The notes: a model not told the origin generated them from the letters alone. A stretch of DNA of 64,000 nt from Xyrauchen texanus (GCF_025860055.1 NC_068297.1:9250620-9314619), one strand, 5' to 3'; positions 37,197-49,003 are shown, numbered from the stretch's first letter. Numbers and translations are program-made.

Positions 37197-37200
37197 TTAA

Positions 37201-39112
37201 ATAGTTTCAACGTAGTTGAAGTGATATTGTGATATTGTTAGTAGCTTGTAGTGTCGCTAACTTCTATTAAGAGTTACACTGACAAAGCCCTCTACTGCAA
37301 TTGGAGGGGAAATAAAGCATTTTGGACACTTATTTTACTAATCTTTTATCTATTCTCTTAATTCTTTTCATATCTTATCGATGTTACCACATCTGAATTC
37401 AGCAATTTGCCCCAGCACCCCTTGAACAATAAAAGATATGCTATATTTTGAACTCCCCCCCAGAAGTGAACGGACTGCTCCTGCTCTGATGTGGTGGGGT
37501 TTAAATTGTTTTGTGTCATTTGAGCATGAGCAGCTCAATTTATGATACCAATTGTTGTCCGAATTGTTATCCTGTTTTATTACTGATGTGAAATACTGTT
37601 TTGGAGATTACGGTTTTTCATCATTCAAGTATATAGGAGCTGTACTTCTATGACTATAAAATACGAGTATGGTACGGCTACCGAGTGACCTAGCTTTCCT
37701 TAAACGGACTTGGCTTGGGGTGTATAATGTTGTGAAAATGTGCTTCAGAATTTAAAGATCCACTCCAGTGGAATAACTTGTATCTTACAGGCCCCAGTGC
37801 AAATCACCTGTCGGGCCCCTCTGTTTTGCCTTCCTGTGGGGGTGGTGAAGTCTCCCCGTCAGTCTTTTTCATCAGTCCCTTTTGGATGGCCGTCGAGGGC
37901 CCCCGTTTCGGCCCAGGCCCAAAGACAGCTGTTGTATTAATTTGGGGGGGTACAGATGGTGATTTTTCAAGCATGAAGTTACAGTGCTTTAAGCGTGTGC
38001 TGAGGAGGAGATAGAGCGAACAGGAGCGGATCTGCTCAGGTCTGCTTTGGCAAAGACCTTTCCGGGGGGTCTCCAATTCCTTCCTGGTGGTCCAAGACAG
38101 TGTAGTGTAGGTGTCAGTGTAAGTCCAAGATGTCATTTAAAAAAAAATAATTAAGCTTATTTATATTTCATGGAGTACTTTTTCTTCTCGATTAGAGACA
38201 GTAGATAATGGACAAGATATATTTGGGGAAAGAGTGGGATGCTAGGTTTGAACTTGCATCACATGCACTTGAATCAGCTTTATAATACAACATATGACAA
38301 ATAACAGTGAACAGTTTTCATAAGCATTAAACAAGCTATTGTAAAGTGGTTAAGCAGCTTATATGCAGGATAACTAATAATAAAAAACTCTGTAATTAGC
38401 AGATATGAAAAAGTTCAAATTTTTCACACCATACAGGTATTAAACTGTGTTTATTAACTCAATGAAGGAAAAACAGTTGTAAGAATCAACAACTGTTTCA
38501 GAACAATTTTAATAATATGTCCAGTAATCACTTCATACAAAAATACAAACAAGGCTTAATGAAGAACAGTGAACACTGAACAGTGAACAGTGAATGGAAT
38601 TCATTGACCATTAGTAAAAATAAATTACCTTTATGCATCTGCTCTTAGAAAATAGTTCATCTGTGTCTATACCAATAACTGCATACGTATTACATGCGCA
38701 GGACCTTCAGTAACATGTTTGACAATTGCAGAGTGGTCCAAAACCCAAAAAATATTGACAAACCACCATTATACTCCTGTCTGTTTGATGTAATTGTACC
38801 TTACTGGATTTGTTATCGAAAAAGATGACATGTGCATCAGTTATGATGATATGGAAAAGGCTATATAGGCAGATTTTTTGATTGTTTATGGTCATGCGGC
38901 CACCAGACAGTGTTTACTCTCCCTGGTAAGATCGCACAGACGCAGTTCTTTGGCCAGACATCATTCCGCCCCTGCCTCTCACCCCTGTGCATGCCACCCC
39001 CTCAAAGGCAGCCAAAAATACAGGAAGCAGCTCAAACGGTTTATATATGGGACTATGCAAACCTTACTCAAAGACTGCAAGGTTCCTTGGATTTTCCACT
39101 CAGTAATGAAAT
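37201..39112. other. Intergenic DNA, no gene seen
   Basis: 37780-38140 is GC-richer ('ctgtcgggcccctctg', a run of G near 37945) and may be an unclassified repeat. The open frames there (66-110 codons, both strands) overlap one another and have no recognised domain. Confidence 0.4.
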
Positions 39113-39330
39113 GTTCCCTTTACAAAAGGCTTCACTACGATGTTGCGCTGCTAAGCGCTACGGGGAACAGCTTTCGCTGTGAGCCGAGCTAAATAATGTG
39201 TGGAACACGTCAATGAACATTGACCGGAATTTATAGCCTCGGCTGATGTAATCATTAGATGCACCTGAGGCCAGGCTATAAATGGATACGTCACCAGGTG
39301 TCGTCAGAAACTCTTTTTTCAGAGCGATTC
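39113..39330 (+). repeat. DIRS left inverted terminal repeat
   Basis: Matches the reverse complement of 44560-44745. Both copies can be read as the same peptide-like string (YSLASGASNDYISRGYKF) in opposite orientations. A few substitutions separate the copies. Confidence 0.9.
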
Positions 39331-40736
39331 TGTTTCTGTGTGTTTCACACACCCTGTCAAAACTTTCTTTCCTCTGTTAGGAGTTAGAATCAGTTAGACA
39401 GTGTGCAGTGAACTTTGTTCTTTGTTCTCTTTTCTCTTCTGTTTAGAAAATATGATATATTTCTAAAAAAAGAGAGAATGACTGAAAGCCGCAAGCGGTG
39501 CGTGTTCCCCTCTTCTCGCTCTATAGCTGAAGACGACACACATCACTTTTTGCTGTTTGTTTGGGAGCACGCTGCTCTCGCGTTGCAGCAGGGTGGGTGC
39601 GAGCACTGCGATTTGCTTTAACAGGCAGAGTGCGTCGTGCTCGCCTCACTTGCTTCCGGAGTCAGCACTCTCGAAAAGAAGATCGTTCAGTGGGGCTCTT
39701 GCATGGTTTTGGCTGAGGAGCAAGAGGCGGGTTGATCCCTTTCTCTCACTCTCTCCCCAAACCCAGCTGTTTCTTCACATGATCTCGGCGCTTCTCGGAT
39801 CATGAGGTGGATCGCTATTCTCTTCCGCCTCCGAGCTTTCCGTCCGCGATAAAAAATCTACGGAGGAATTGCTCGATGTTGTTACTCGTGCGGTTGCCAG
39901 ATTGGTCTGGCCACGCGAAAAAGAGACCCCCAAACGCTCCAAATTAAGGAATAGATTTTATCTTCCAGTCTAAGAAAGGGAACGCCTCATGGGTTCCTTC
40001 CCTTCTTTGATAAACCTCCATTAAGAGCTTTTTCGCTCATGGAGAACCCCTAAAAAATAAAAAAAAATAAAATAAAATATATATATATTTTCTTCCCGTG
40101 TTCACGTACCCTCAACGTCATTATATTCGACTGTCGTGGGTGCTGAGGCACAGCGGTATTCAGTGATGCCGCCGGTCGAAGAGACGCTTGCGGGCTATCT
40201 CTCGCCGGGCTCGGCATCGTCACTTAAGAAGCCCTCTCTCCCCTCAAAGCCTTGTAGGACAACCTCCACTTTAGTGGGAAGGGCTTATCAAGCAGCAGGT
40301 TAGGCTGGTGCTGCTCTGCACACTATGCTGCTCTGCACACTATGCTGTTCCTCCCAGTTGGGTGTTTTCGCTGTTCCTGCATTTTATTCAGGACTCGAAA
40401 CACTCGACAACCCCTCAACAGGAAGTGTTAAAATATAATACCCATCTCAGAGATCCTGGCAGCGTGGGAACTTCTGCCAGATATATTATTTTCTGTGGGT
40501 CTTATAAGGGCGTCAGGATTTAATTCACTCACCGCTTTTCCGTGTTTCAATGGCATGTTCTCACTACCGTGAACCGGATTTCTTTTTATGTAAAAAAAAA
40601 TATATATAACTCAATCTCCTGGTTAAAGGGGCCATGGTATGTGTTCCCCTTCCAGAGAGAGAGTTAGGTTATTACACTAAATACTTCCCGTTTCCCATGG
40701 AGGGTGAGGGGTGGCGTCTGGCTTAGATCTTAAAGC

Positions 40737-41230
40737 TTGAACTACCTGTGGGTGTTCAAGTCCAAGATGATGCCTGTCAAGACGGTCGTGTCTCAAGCCC
40801 TACAACTCGTTTGGCTGGTCACCATCGATCTTATGACGCACTTCTATACTTCATTTAGAAGTTCTGCCACAACATGGAAAGTTCCTGAGGTTCACTTCCG
40901 GGGGCGAAGTCTTCCAGGGTCAGGTTCTTTCACTCAGCCTAGCCCTTTTTACCCGCACATTCACAATGCATGATGTAGCGCTGGCTCCTTGCGACTCTGG
41001 GGCATCTGCATTCTGAATTATGTAGACGACTGGCTGATCCTAGCGCAGTTCCAGGAACTGGCAGTTCAGCACAGGGACATCGTCTTAGCTCATCTGTTTC
41101 TCTGGGTTGAGGCTCAACGCCAAGAAAAGCGTCCTCTATCCCACTCAGAAAACTGTCTATCGGGCATCGTATGGAGTTCAATCTCAATGCGGGCACAACT
41201 GTCTCCCGCTAGGATTGAGTCCATTTAGAT
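40737..41230 (+). pseudogene. DIRS reverse transcriptase remnant
   Basis: Two frames give RT pieces: LVTIDL followed by a scrambled palm region (about 40810-40940), then ILNYVDDWLILAQFQELAVQ with the catalytic YVDD (about 41018-41029) and downstream LSPARIES. These blocks match DIRS-class RT order (VTIDLKDAYF..., NYIDDWLI...). At least one frameshift lies between them and a short deletion is likely. Non-functional. Confidence 0.8.
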
Positions 41231-41659
41231 CACCCTGAGCAAAGTCAGGCTAGGTCAAGGTTGCACTGTTATCAGTATCAATGATTTCCAGGTCTCAGGG
41301 CGAATGCGTCCACAGTGATCCCTCTGGACCTTCTGCTCATGAGACCGTTTTTGTTGTGGCCAAAAGCCAGGGATTTCTTCCAAGGGCCAAAACCCTAGGC
41401 TAAATAGGGTTATGCGCCTCAGGCTTCGTTCCCTTTCTATGTGGTTCAGACCCGGTTTTCTGCCTTGGGTCCCACTCTAGGTGCGTCTTGTTGTCGCAGG
41501 CTGCTAACGACAGGCGCCTCCCTGATGGGCGGGGTAGCGGCCTTAAGTGGTCGATCCAGCTTAAGGGGATAGGAGGGTCGTCAGCTCGGTTGTCACAGTC
41601 TCTGTCTCGGGTTGATGGCTGTATTTCTGGCCCTGAAATACCTCCTCCTGAGGCTGCCA

Positions 41660-41860
41660 TGTCTTGGTGCGTGGTGGACAATGCAGCGGTAGCCTCTTAC
41701 ATAAATCATCAAGGAGACCCACGTTCTTGTCAGCTGTATTTCTGACACGTTGGGTTCTCCTTAGGGCCCAGGGCAAGCTCCTGTCACTCAGGTCAGTTAT
41801 ATCCCTGGATGCCCATATATGGGAGCAGATTTACGGACCATACCAACAGGGGAGTTAAGA
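41660..41860 (+). pseudogene. DIRS RNase H remnant
   Basis: Frame reading VVDNAAVASYINHQGDPRS corresponds to the DIRS/retroelement RNase H 'TDN..V..YINHQGG' block with its catalytic Asp. A second frame gives AQGKLLSLRSVISLDAHIWE, the following segment. The frame changes between the two. Confidence 0.75.
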
Positions 41861-41893
41861 ACTCCACCCTAAGGTAGTAGTTGCCCAGAGTTC

Positions 41894-42770
41894 GCCAGCA
41901 AGGGTTTTTGCCTCTTACTGATAGCACCGCGCTGGCCGAACAGGGCTTGGTTCTCGGAGCTAATCTCTTCCCTCGACGGCTCGCCTTTGGCGATGCCGAA
42001 CAGGAAGGATCTTCTGTCTCAGGCACAGGGCAATATTTCATCCCTACCCCAAATTGTGGAATCTTTCATGTTTGGCCCCTAAGGGTACCAACTGAGGGAC
42101 ACAGGGCTCTCTCCTGAGGTTATCGAGACCTTTTAAATGCCAGGCTTTTTCCACTTGGAACAAGTTTGGGTGAGATCTCAGGGCAGAAGAGGACCTCTTC
42201 GCCTCTATGAATAGCGCAATGTCTCCTCTACTTCTCCCTGAAATCACCCAGCCCCTTGGGTTTGGGCGTTAAAACACATACATGACCCAGAATGCGTCTG
42301 TATGCGTTTCTTTCCCAGTTTCTCTGTTCCGGGAGTCTTGGCAATGTTCACCAGCAAGGGTCTTGCCTCCTATTAATGAGCTGCGCTGGCTAAACAGGAT
42401 ATGGTTCTCGGAGTTAATATCTCTCCTCGACGGCTCGCTTTGGGTGATTCGAACAGGTAGGACCTTCTTTCTCAGGCTCAGGGGCATATTCATCCCGGCC
42501 CGAATTGTGAAACCTTTCATGCTTGGCCCCTGTAGGGTACCAACTGAGGTTCACAGGGCTTTCTCCTGAAGCTATCGAGACCATTGCAATCGCTAGGGCT
42601 CCCTCCCTTGGAACTGATCTGGGTAGATTTTACAGGGCAGAAGAGGACCTCTTAGCCTCTGTTGATAGCGCAATGTCTCCTCTACTTCTCCCGAGTCACC
42701 CAGTCCCCCTCGGGGGTGCTGATCGTGGTGGCGCATACATGGCACAAATGCGCCTGCATGCGTTTCCTTC
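41894..42770 (+). repeat. Internal direct duplication in the DIRS element, about 456-bp offset
   Basis: 41894-42310 and 42350-42770 share, in the same order, 'ccagcaaggg', 'cctcgacggctcgc', 'tttcatg.ttggcccct', 'gggtaccaactgagg', 'cagggcagaagaggacctct' and 'gatagcgcaatgtctcctct' (in the first copy 'gaatagcgc...'). The copies differ by many substitutions, so the duplication is old. Confidence 0.8.
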
Positions 42771-42779
42771 TAATAAGTT

Positions 42780-43530
42780 CAAATTACAGAACCAGCTAAC
42801 TGCCAGTTTGCTTCAGTTCTGGATTTTCTGTGGAAAGAACTGTCAGCGGGCACTTGCCTCGCCACTGCCAGGTTCTATGTGGCTTCCACTTCGGTTTGCC
42901 ACGCCTTGGTGGGCGGGGTGCCCTCTAAGAGGCATCCTTGCTAGGACCTCTTCATAGGGTAAGACCCCCCTTTTTAAAACCTCTAGAGTCAGCGTTTGGT
43001 AGACTTCTGACTCTCAAGATGGTTTTTCATATGGCAATTATGTCTCTAAAGAGACTTGGGTACCTACAGGCTCTGTCTCTTTTGCCGGCCTGTTTTGAGT
43101 TGCCCCAGGTAGGACCAAGAGCATTCTTTGCACCCTCACCCTGACTACCTGCCCAAGGTGCCTTTCTCGACCCTTGGCCAGTCATTCTTCTGCTCCCTGC
43201 CGTTTGTAATGCCGGAGCAGCTAAAGACTACTCAGACTTTGTCCAGTCTGTGCCCTTCAGAATTATGTCCACCGCATTTGCTAGTGGCGTAAAGTCAGGG
43301 CAGCAGTTCTTCACTTTGAAGCCGTGACCGGGTTGTCACTTTGGGTGAGGGACCTTACTGCCCGGGCCTACGAGGTGCGCGTTCAAGCTTCACCAGTAGG
43401 TTTTAGGGTGCACTCTTCCAGAGGGCTCTCCTCCTCTAAAGCCTTGGCTAGAGGTCTCCCTCTGCAGCAAGTTTGTGGTGCGGCAGGTTGGTCCTCTCCG
43501 CGCACATTCATTAAACTTTTATAGTTTGGA
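42780..43530 (+). pseudogene. DIRS tyrosine recombinase remnant
   Basis: Discontinuous frames give SLLQFWIFCGKN (N-terminal SAM-like region), MSLKRLGYLQALSLLPACFE (start of the catalytic domain, where the first catalytic Arg lies) and VCGAAGWSSPRTFIKLL, the C-terminal block near the catalytic His/Tyr region of DIRS recombinases. Several stops interrupt it. Residue-level assignment of the RHRY tetrad is not secure. Confidence 0.6.
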
Positions 43531-44330
43531 TGTTCTTGCCACTCTTGGCTCTTACGCCCTTGAGTTGACACCGAACAAGTTTGTGGTGTGACAGGTTGGC
43601 ACTCTCCGCACACACTAATCACATTTTATGGTTTAGATGCTTTGCTACTCCGGACTCTTATGTCCTTGAGTCGACATCTCAGCCCATGCCTAAACAAGTT
43701 TGTGATGCGGCAGGCTGGTCCTCTCCGCTCACATTCATCAGTTTTTATGACAAGTTTGTGTTGCGACAGGGTTCTCTTCGCACACATTCATCGAACTTTA
43801 TGGGTTAGATGCTTTGCTACTCTGGGCTCTTATGCCCTTGAGTCGACATCTCGGCTCATGCCTGAACAAGTTTGTGATGCGGCAGGCTGGTCCTCTCCGC
43901 TCACATTCATCAGTTTTTATGACAAGTTTGTGTTGCGATAGGGTTCTCTTCGCACACATTCATCGAACTTTATGGGTTAGATGCTTTGCTACTCTGGGCT
44001 CTTATGCCCTTGAGTCGACATCTCAACTTATGCCTGAACAAGTTTGTGATGCGGCAGGCTGGTCCTCTCCGCTCACATTCATTAGTTTTTATGACAAGTT
44101 TGTGCTGCGATAGGGTTCTCTTTGCACACATTCATCGAACTTTGTGGGTTAGATGCTTTGCAACTCTGGGCTCTTATGCCCTTGAGTCGACATCTCAGCC
44201 CATGCCTGAACAAGTTTGTGATGCGGCAGACTGTCCTCTCCGCACACATTCATCAAAAAATTAATGGTTTAGATGTTTATGGTACTCCGGGCTCTTATGC
44301 CCTTGAGTCGACATCTCAAGCTCATGTCTG
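43468..44330 (+). repeat. Higher-order tandem array built from the recombinase C-terminal segment
   Basis: Units beginning 'caagtttgtg' start at 43468, 43576, 43695, 43751, 43867, 44039 and 44211. The spacing is first 108 and 119 bp, then a compound 172-bp unit (56 + 116 bp subunits) repeated with nearly identical sequence at 43695, 43867 and 44039, and a shorter degenerate last copy. The 172-bp length is not a multiple of 3, so each copy shifts frame. Confidence 0.92.
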
Positions 44331-44395
44331 AGACCTCTCGCGTTTTTGTGAGTACACTGCACAACCGTAGGGGTCCGGACAGCCCCAAGTGCGGC

Positions 44396-44524
44396 GGCGT
44401 GGGTATTGCGTTCCCCGTAGTGCTTAGCAGCGCAACATCGTAGTGAAGCCTTTTGTAAAGGGAACGTCTCGGGTTACATGTGTAACCCTTGTTCCCTGAA
44501 AAAGGCGAACGAGATGTTGCGCTG
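44396..44524. repeat. DIRS internal complementary region
   Basis: The first half (44410-44466) is the reverse complement of the left tip (39113-39171). The second half (44467-44524) is the reverse complement of the right tip (about 44720-44788). In DIRS elements this region templates the joining of the ends into a circle. Confidence 0.88.
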
Positions 44525-44554
44525 CTTTACCGCACTGGGACGTCCCAGGACTGC

Positions 44555-44788
44555 TCTTCAAAAGAAGTATCTGGCGACACCTGGTGACGTATCCATTTAT
44601 AGCCTGGCCTCAGGTGCATCTAATGATTACATCAGCCGAGGCTATAAATTCCGGTCAATGTTCATTGACGTGTTCCACACATTATTCAGCTCGGCTCACA
44701 GCGAAAGCTGTTCCCTGTAGGGCTTAGCAGCGCAACATCTCGTTCCGCCTTTTTCAGGGAACAAGACTTACACATGTAACCCGAGATG
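44555..44788 (+). repeat. DIRS right inverted terminal repeat
   Basis: Inverse of the left terminal repeat, extending outward to 'acacatgtaacccgaga'. See the left repeat for the pairing. Confidence 0.88.
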
Positions 44789-44837
44789 TTTTTTCTGACC
44801 TGTACAAAATTCCTGTATTTCTCTGGGTTTGGCTTTG

Positions 44838-45100
44838 CAGTACAGTGGCTCCAAAAAGTATTTGGACACTCAATGAATGAAGGTCATTGTCTTTGAATGA
44901 CAAAACAATAGCTTAGAGATTTTGTTAAAAAAAAGACAAAAGATTTGGAAACTCTCCAGTCAAAAATGAGTGGAACATGTCCATAGGTATTGTAATGAAC
45001 TACACATGTGGTTATTCTACTAGGACACCTGTGTTATCTTGCGGGAACTGACCAAAAATGCATCATTTGACTGCAGATGCCTGATGGATGCAACAGGTTT
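44838..45100 (+). mobile_element. Tc1-like 5' end fragment
   Basis: Starts 'tacagtggctccaaaaagta' then 'tttggacact', a Tc1/mariner-type terminal repeat in fish, followed by typical spacer text. It stops where the SINE at 45106 begins. No transposase. Confidence 0.55.
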
Positions 45101-45105
45101 TGTAC

Positions 45106-45299
45106 CTAATGCTAAAGCACATAACTGGTAATCAGAAGGTCGCTGGTTCGATCCCCACAGCCACCACCATTGTGTCCTTGAGTAAGGCACTTAAATCCAG
45201 GTTGCTCTGGGGGGATTGTCCCTGTAATAAGTGCACTGTAAGTCGCTTTGGATAAAAGCATCTGCCAAATGCATAAATGTAAATGTAAATGTAAATGTA
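45106..45299 (+). repeat. tRNA-derived SINE (family 2)
   Basis: 'aaagcacataactggtaatc', B-box-like 'ggttcgatccccacagccac', 'attgtgtccttgagtaaggc', 'gtcgctttggataaaagcat' and a tail of repeated 'aaatgt'. Confidence 0.9.
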
Positions 45300-46912
45300 C
45301 GTTTTGGGACCATTGTATCTTTTCTGTTATCAGTTTAATCAAAATTCAAATTAAAGAAAGCCTCAAGCAATGCACATGAAATTTCTGTTTTACAGTATTG
45401 CGTTCCTATTGTGTTCCTTTCGAAGAATTTGAAAGCATTTAAAAATGGTTAACATCTGCAGCAACATTCCCACACCTGCCACATTTTCCATAGTAATTAA
45501 TCACTTCCTAAAGATAGTGACTTGGGTTGTAATCAGGAAAAATGTATGTGTCTAATGCAGACAGAGGGAAGTGGTAATTGTAATCATCTTTCCCATGCAA
45601 TATTTCTCACATGTGCATTAATGTGGCTCGGATAAGAAGTGAAATATATGACAGCACTTAAACATTCTTAGTAAGGGAATTAGTCTCATCTAATAAGACA
45701 TTCTTTCCTATTTTTGGAGAGTGTCATGTTTGATGTTTTGTACATTAAAATAAATAAAAAATGGATTTGTATTTTTATAACAAGTCTCGTTTATACTTTT
45801 ATTTGGTCAGATTATGGTTTAAGAGAAACACAATATAAAAAACAAATCCCAATAATCATCCATCTTAATCACTAAATGGTTGTTTCCCAAGAGAAATCTA
45901 AAGAAATAAGGCAGCAATGACTAAGTAAGCACAAGGGGGCATGCATATAAAAAGTAGTTAAAACAATTCTTAGTAATCTCTTTTTTAAGTTGGGTTTATG
46001 ATTTACATCATAAAGGGCCACAAGGATTACAGAGATTTCCAGTATTAATCCAATTATCTGCCATTCTAATGTTTTTGACTTTCGAATAATGATAACATTT
46101 TCCTTAAGTACAACAGCTAATGTGTAAGAGCCATAGATCAAATCAGGCAAGTGCGGTTGGGTGCCACAAAACTTGTGTTCATTCTGTTTTCTTTACATCA
46201 CTGACCTTTCTGAATAATAATGTTTGTTGATTTTGTTGACTAACCTGTGGACAGCTGCTGGTCGTATGGCTCCCTAACGCAGAACCAATTAGTGGCCCTC
46301 ATGGCAGCATGATCACTACAACAGGCCAAGTGACCAACATGCACAATACGCATTGAGATATTGCTTCCATTTCTAAGATCTCATGACCCCAAGACACCTT
46401 TACAGTTCAACAGTACCTTGGCAATGGTATGAACAATAAGGACACAATGTGATTCAGGTATAAATCTAATGCAATTTTACTAATCAGGTTGCAGATTATT
46501 GGAGTTGGTTTTGCATCTGACCTCCTAATTATGATATATGATATATCCCCCCAAAAGAAAGTCAAAATAAGTGGTGTCTTAAAAGTATGTATTCTTCCTT
46601 TACAGTGTTTTCAAACAACATTTCAGTTACCACAAAAGTTAGATTGTGTTGCATGGTGGCGTTTGTCAGACATTTGGCTCAGTTGGCCGATTTTGGAGGC
46701 ATTGGAACCAACATGCCTGATTTCTCGTGGGAAAAAAGCAACAATACGCTTTCTGTTACAATTGGCATTGGCCGTACGCAGATAATGCACTGTCACTATT
46801 ATCACTTTTTTTTACAGATTTACACATCACAAGTAAATAATAACAATTGTGCTTTGTTTAAAACATCTTTGAGACATTTTACCTAAAGTTAGCAAACTAT
46901 GCTTGGGGCGTT
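45300..46912. other. Intergenic DNA, no gene seen
   Basis: Open frames of about 90-99 codons near 46489-46886 overlap on both strands and have no recognised domain. Confidence 0.4.
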
Positions 46913-47156
46913 AAATGGTCTGCACTTATATAGCGTTTTTATTTTAACCTTAGAGGTTAACAAAGCACTTTACACTGTGTCCCCAAAGGTGACAGAGCTG
47001 CCATGCAAGGCACTAGCCTGCTATTGGGAGCAACTTGGGGTTCAGTGTCTTGCCCAAGGACACTTCAGCATGTGGAGTCATGTGGGCCGGGAATCAAACC
47101 ACCAACCCTGTGATTGGTAGCCGATCCGCTCTACCACCTGAGCCACAGCCGCCCCT
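46913..47156 (-). repeat. tRNA-derived SINE (family of 28196-28711), inverted
   Basis: On the minus strand: 'ggcggctgtggctcaggtgg', 'tagagcggatcgg', 'ggtggtttgattcc', 'gtgtccttgggcaagacact', 'gaaccccaagttgctcccaa', ending 'gctatataagtgcaga'. Uninterrupted copy. Confidence 0.88.
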
Positions 47157-48197
47157 TGTTAAAGACAATTTGAGTTGCGAGATGAACCTCAACCGATTGT
47201 GCCCCAAACAGACACAAATTCATTTTAAAAGTTGACCCAACAAATGCACATTGTTATAAATCTTGGCTAAGGTATGCGATGCAATCCTGGATGTTTGTTA
47301 CTTTTGCACAACCAGATTCTGAATTTAGTGCTTTATTTCGGGGGTTTTTCACAAACATATTAATCTTTTTTATTTTGGAGACTTTCCCTCACAGAGTTCA
47401 AACACAGAGTTTTAATCATCACCAAATAAGAGTTTAAATTCTTACCAAACATGTACTCAGAAAATCAAGTTTTAGGCCTCAAATTGGAAATCTTGCCAAC
47501 CTCATCTGCAGACTGCTGTGTTTACTCAGACTGTATAGCAAATAACATCTCTTGAAGTGCTCATGACAATCAAAACAAAAACGATGAGCATAGCGAGCCC
47601 AACATTTCGAGGAAATTTGCAGGAGATCTCTCGTTTGGAAAACAGTCTTGACCCTTGACTGACCACAGCAGAGAAATAACTTTTAACACTTAAGGAAAAG
47701 GATGAACGTAGACTATTAAAAATATCCCTTTTTTCTTTCTCCAACTTAACAGACAAAGTCATGTATACTGGGGGTTTTGAACATTTGACATATTGTTTCT
47801 TGTGCAGTTGTTATTCATGTTAAGCTATTATGACTGATTGCATCCAAAGGCTTGATGTGGGTGGTGGTGTTTGGACAAGTCATTTCTTCAGGGTTTCTTT
47901 AGAGGTCTTAATGAATAATTAACATTTGAATGGGGTATTGTGTGCAAACTGTTGTTTATAACTGACACAAATGATGCCGGTGCACAAACTTTTGTTTATT
48001 ATTAAGCTAAATTATACTCTGGACACAAACTGTTGTTTAATATTGGACCTAAATAATTTGGCATTAGGACCTTTAGAAAAATTACTTAAAATGCTTTAAA
48101 TATCTCAAGGCAGTCCCCAAATCTTTTCTCTCACACAAATGTCTTCTTTGGTTGTAATACAAAACTTCCCTTTAAAAGAACATGCAGTCTCATTTTC
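47157..48197. other. Intergenic DNA, no gene seen
   Basis: A degenerate ~57-bp repeat around 47936-48050 ('caaactgttgtttat') is the only visible structure. Confidence 0.4.
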
Positions 48198-48949
48198 TCA
48201 GACCCCGTTTACACCTGGTATTAAGATGCATTTTTGGTGATCTGATCACATGTGGTCAGCGCTAAATACTGGTCTAAATGGGGTCTAAAATGTTTTGTGA
48301 TTGGAACACAAAAACCCACATACGAATGTGGTCAAAAACGCAAATGACTGCATCACATTTGAGGTGTAAAGGCTAATCAGTCCTGAATGCGTCCCACACA
48401 GCAGCGAAGTGCCTCCCCTCACCTGTCAATCAAGTGCCTCCCCTCACCTGTCAATCAACCGCTGCACTCAATCAAGAGTTAAAACTTGTCGTTATGAGCA
48501 GTTTAAAAGGAAAAAATGTCTGATATGAAAATTTGAAAAAGCAGATACATACAATACAAATCAGCATGCACCGACACTTGTGAGAAGCTCAAACATTTGC
48601 AGCTCAGATTAATACAGGTAATCCACTAAAATAACAGAGCATTTTGCTTGAAATTTTGCTTTTTTGTTTAGATTGCGTTAGATTTGCGTTATTTCTCCCT
48701 GCATCAGGGAGAAATAATGCACCATTTTATCAAGGTTTCTTTGTATTTTCTGACTTTTTTGCAGTTTGTTATCATGCAGTAACATGTTGAAATAGTGATT
48801 GATGTATGAAGTCCCTCCCCTCCGAATCCGATCACAAGTTGTCACAGGAGTTGCATTTAAATGACCAGGTGTTAACAGCGACGTGTCTCACTTTATCACA
48901 TACGATCGGATCTCCCAAGATGCATCAGGCGTAAACGGTGTCTCAGTTT
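48198..48949. mobile_element. MITE with inverted ends
   Basis: Left end 'ctcagaccccgtttacacct' then 'aagatgcattt'; right end, read on the minus strand, 'ctgagacaccgtttacgcct' then 'gatgcatctt'. It contains a 26-bp direct repeat ('aagtgcctcccctcacctgt', near 48405-48460) and a perfect 13-bp hairpin at 48689-48717. Family not assigned. Confidence 0.65.
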
Positions 48950-49003
48950 CCCATCTCTAATTTGTTTCTAGTGCTTTTCTTATTAATTACTAATTTGACA
49001 GAT

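Larger units (their letters stand above)
39113..44788 (+). mobile_element. DIRS-type tyrosine-recombinase retrotransposon, decayed
   Basis: The left (39113-39330) and right (44555-44788) ends are inverted copies, and an internal complementary region (44396-44524) pairs with the outermost sequence of both ends, the diagnostic layout of DIRS elements. Between them are broken remnants of a gag-like ORF (about 39475-40030), reverse transcriptase (40737-41230), RNase H (about 41660-41860) and tyrosine recombinase (42780-43530), all with many stops and frameshifts. The flanks read GTT at both insertion points ('atGTTccc', 'agatGTTttt') and no longer target duplication is seen, as expected for recombinase-mediated insertion. 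Confidence 0.88.

Noticed and set aside
37780..38140. Overlapping GC-rich ORFs as a small gene
   Set aside because: Open on several frames of both strands, proline/arginine-rich from GC content, with no motif; more likely an unclassified repeat.
43468..44330. CRISPR-like array
   Set aside because: Repeats are contiguous without unique spacers and derive from a retrotransposon gene in a vertebrate genome.
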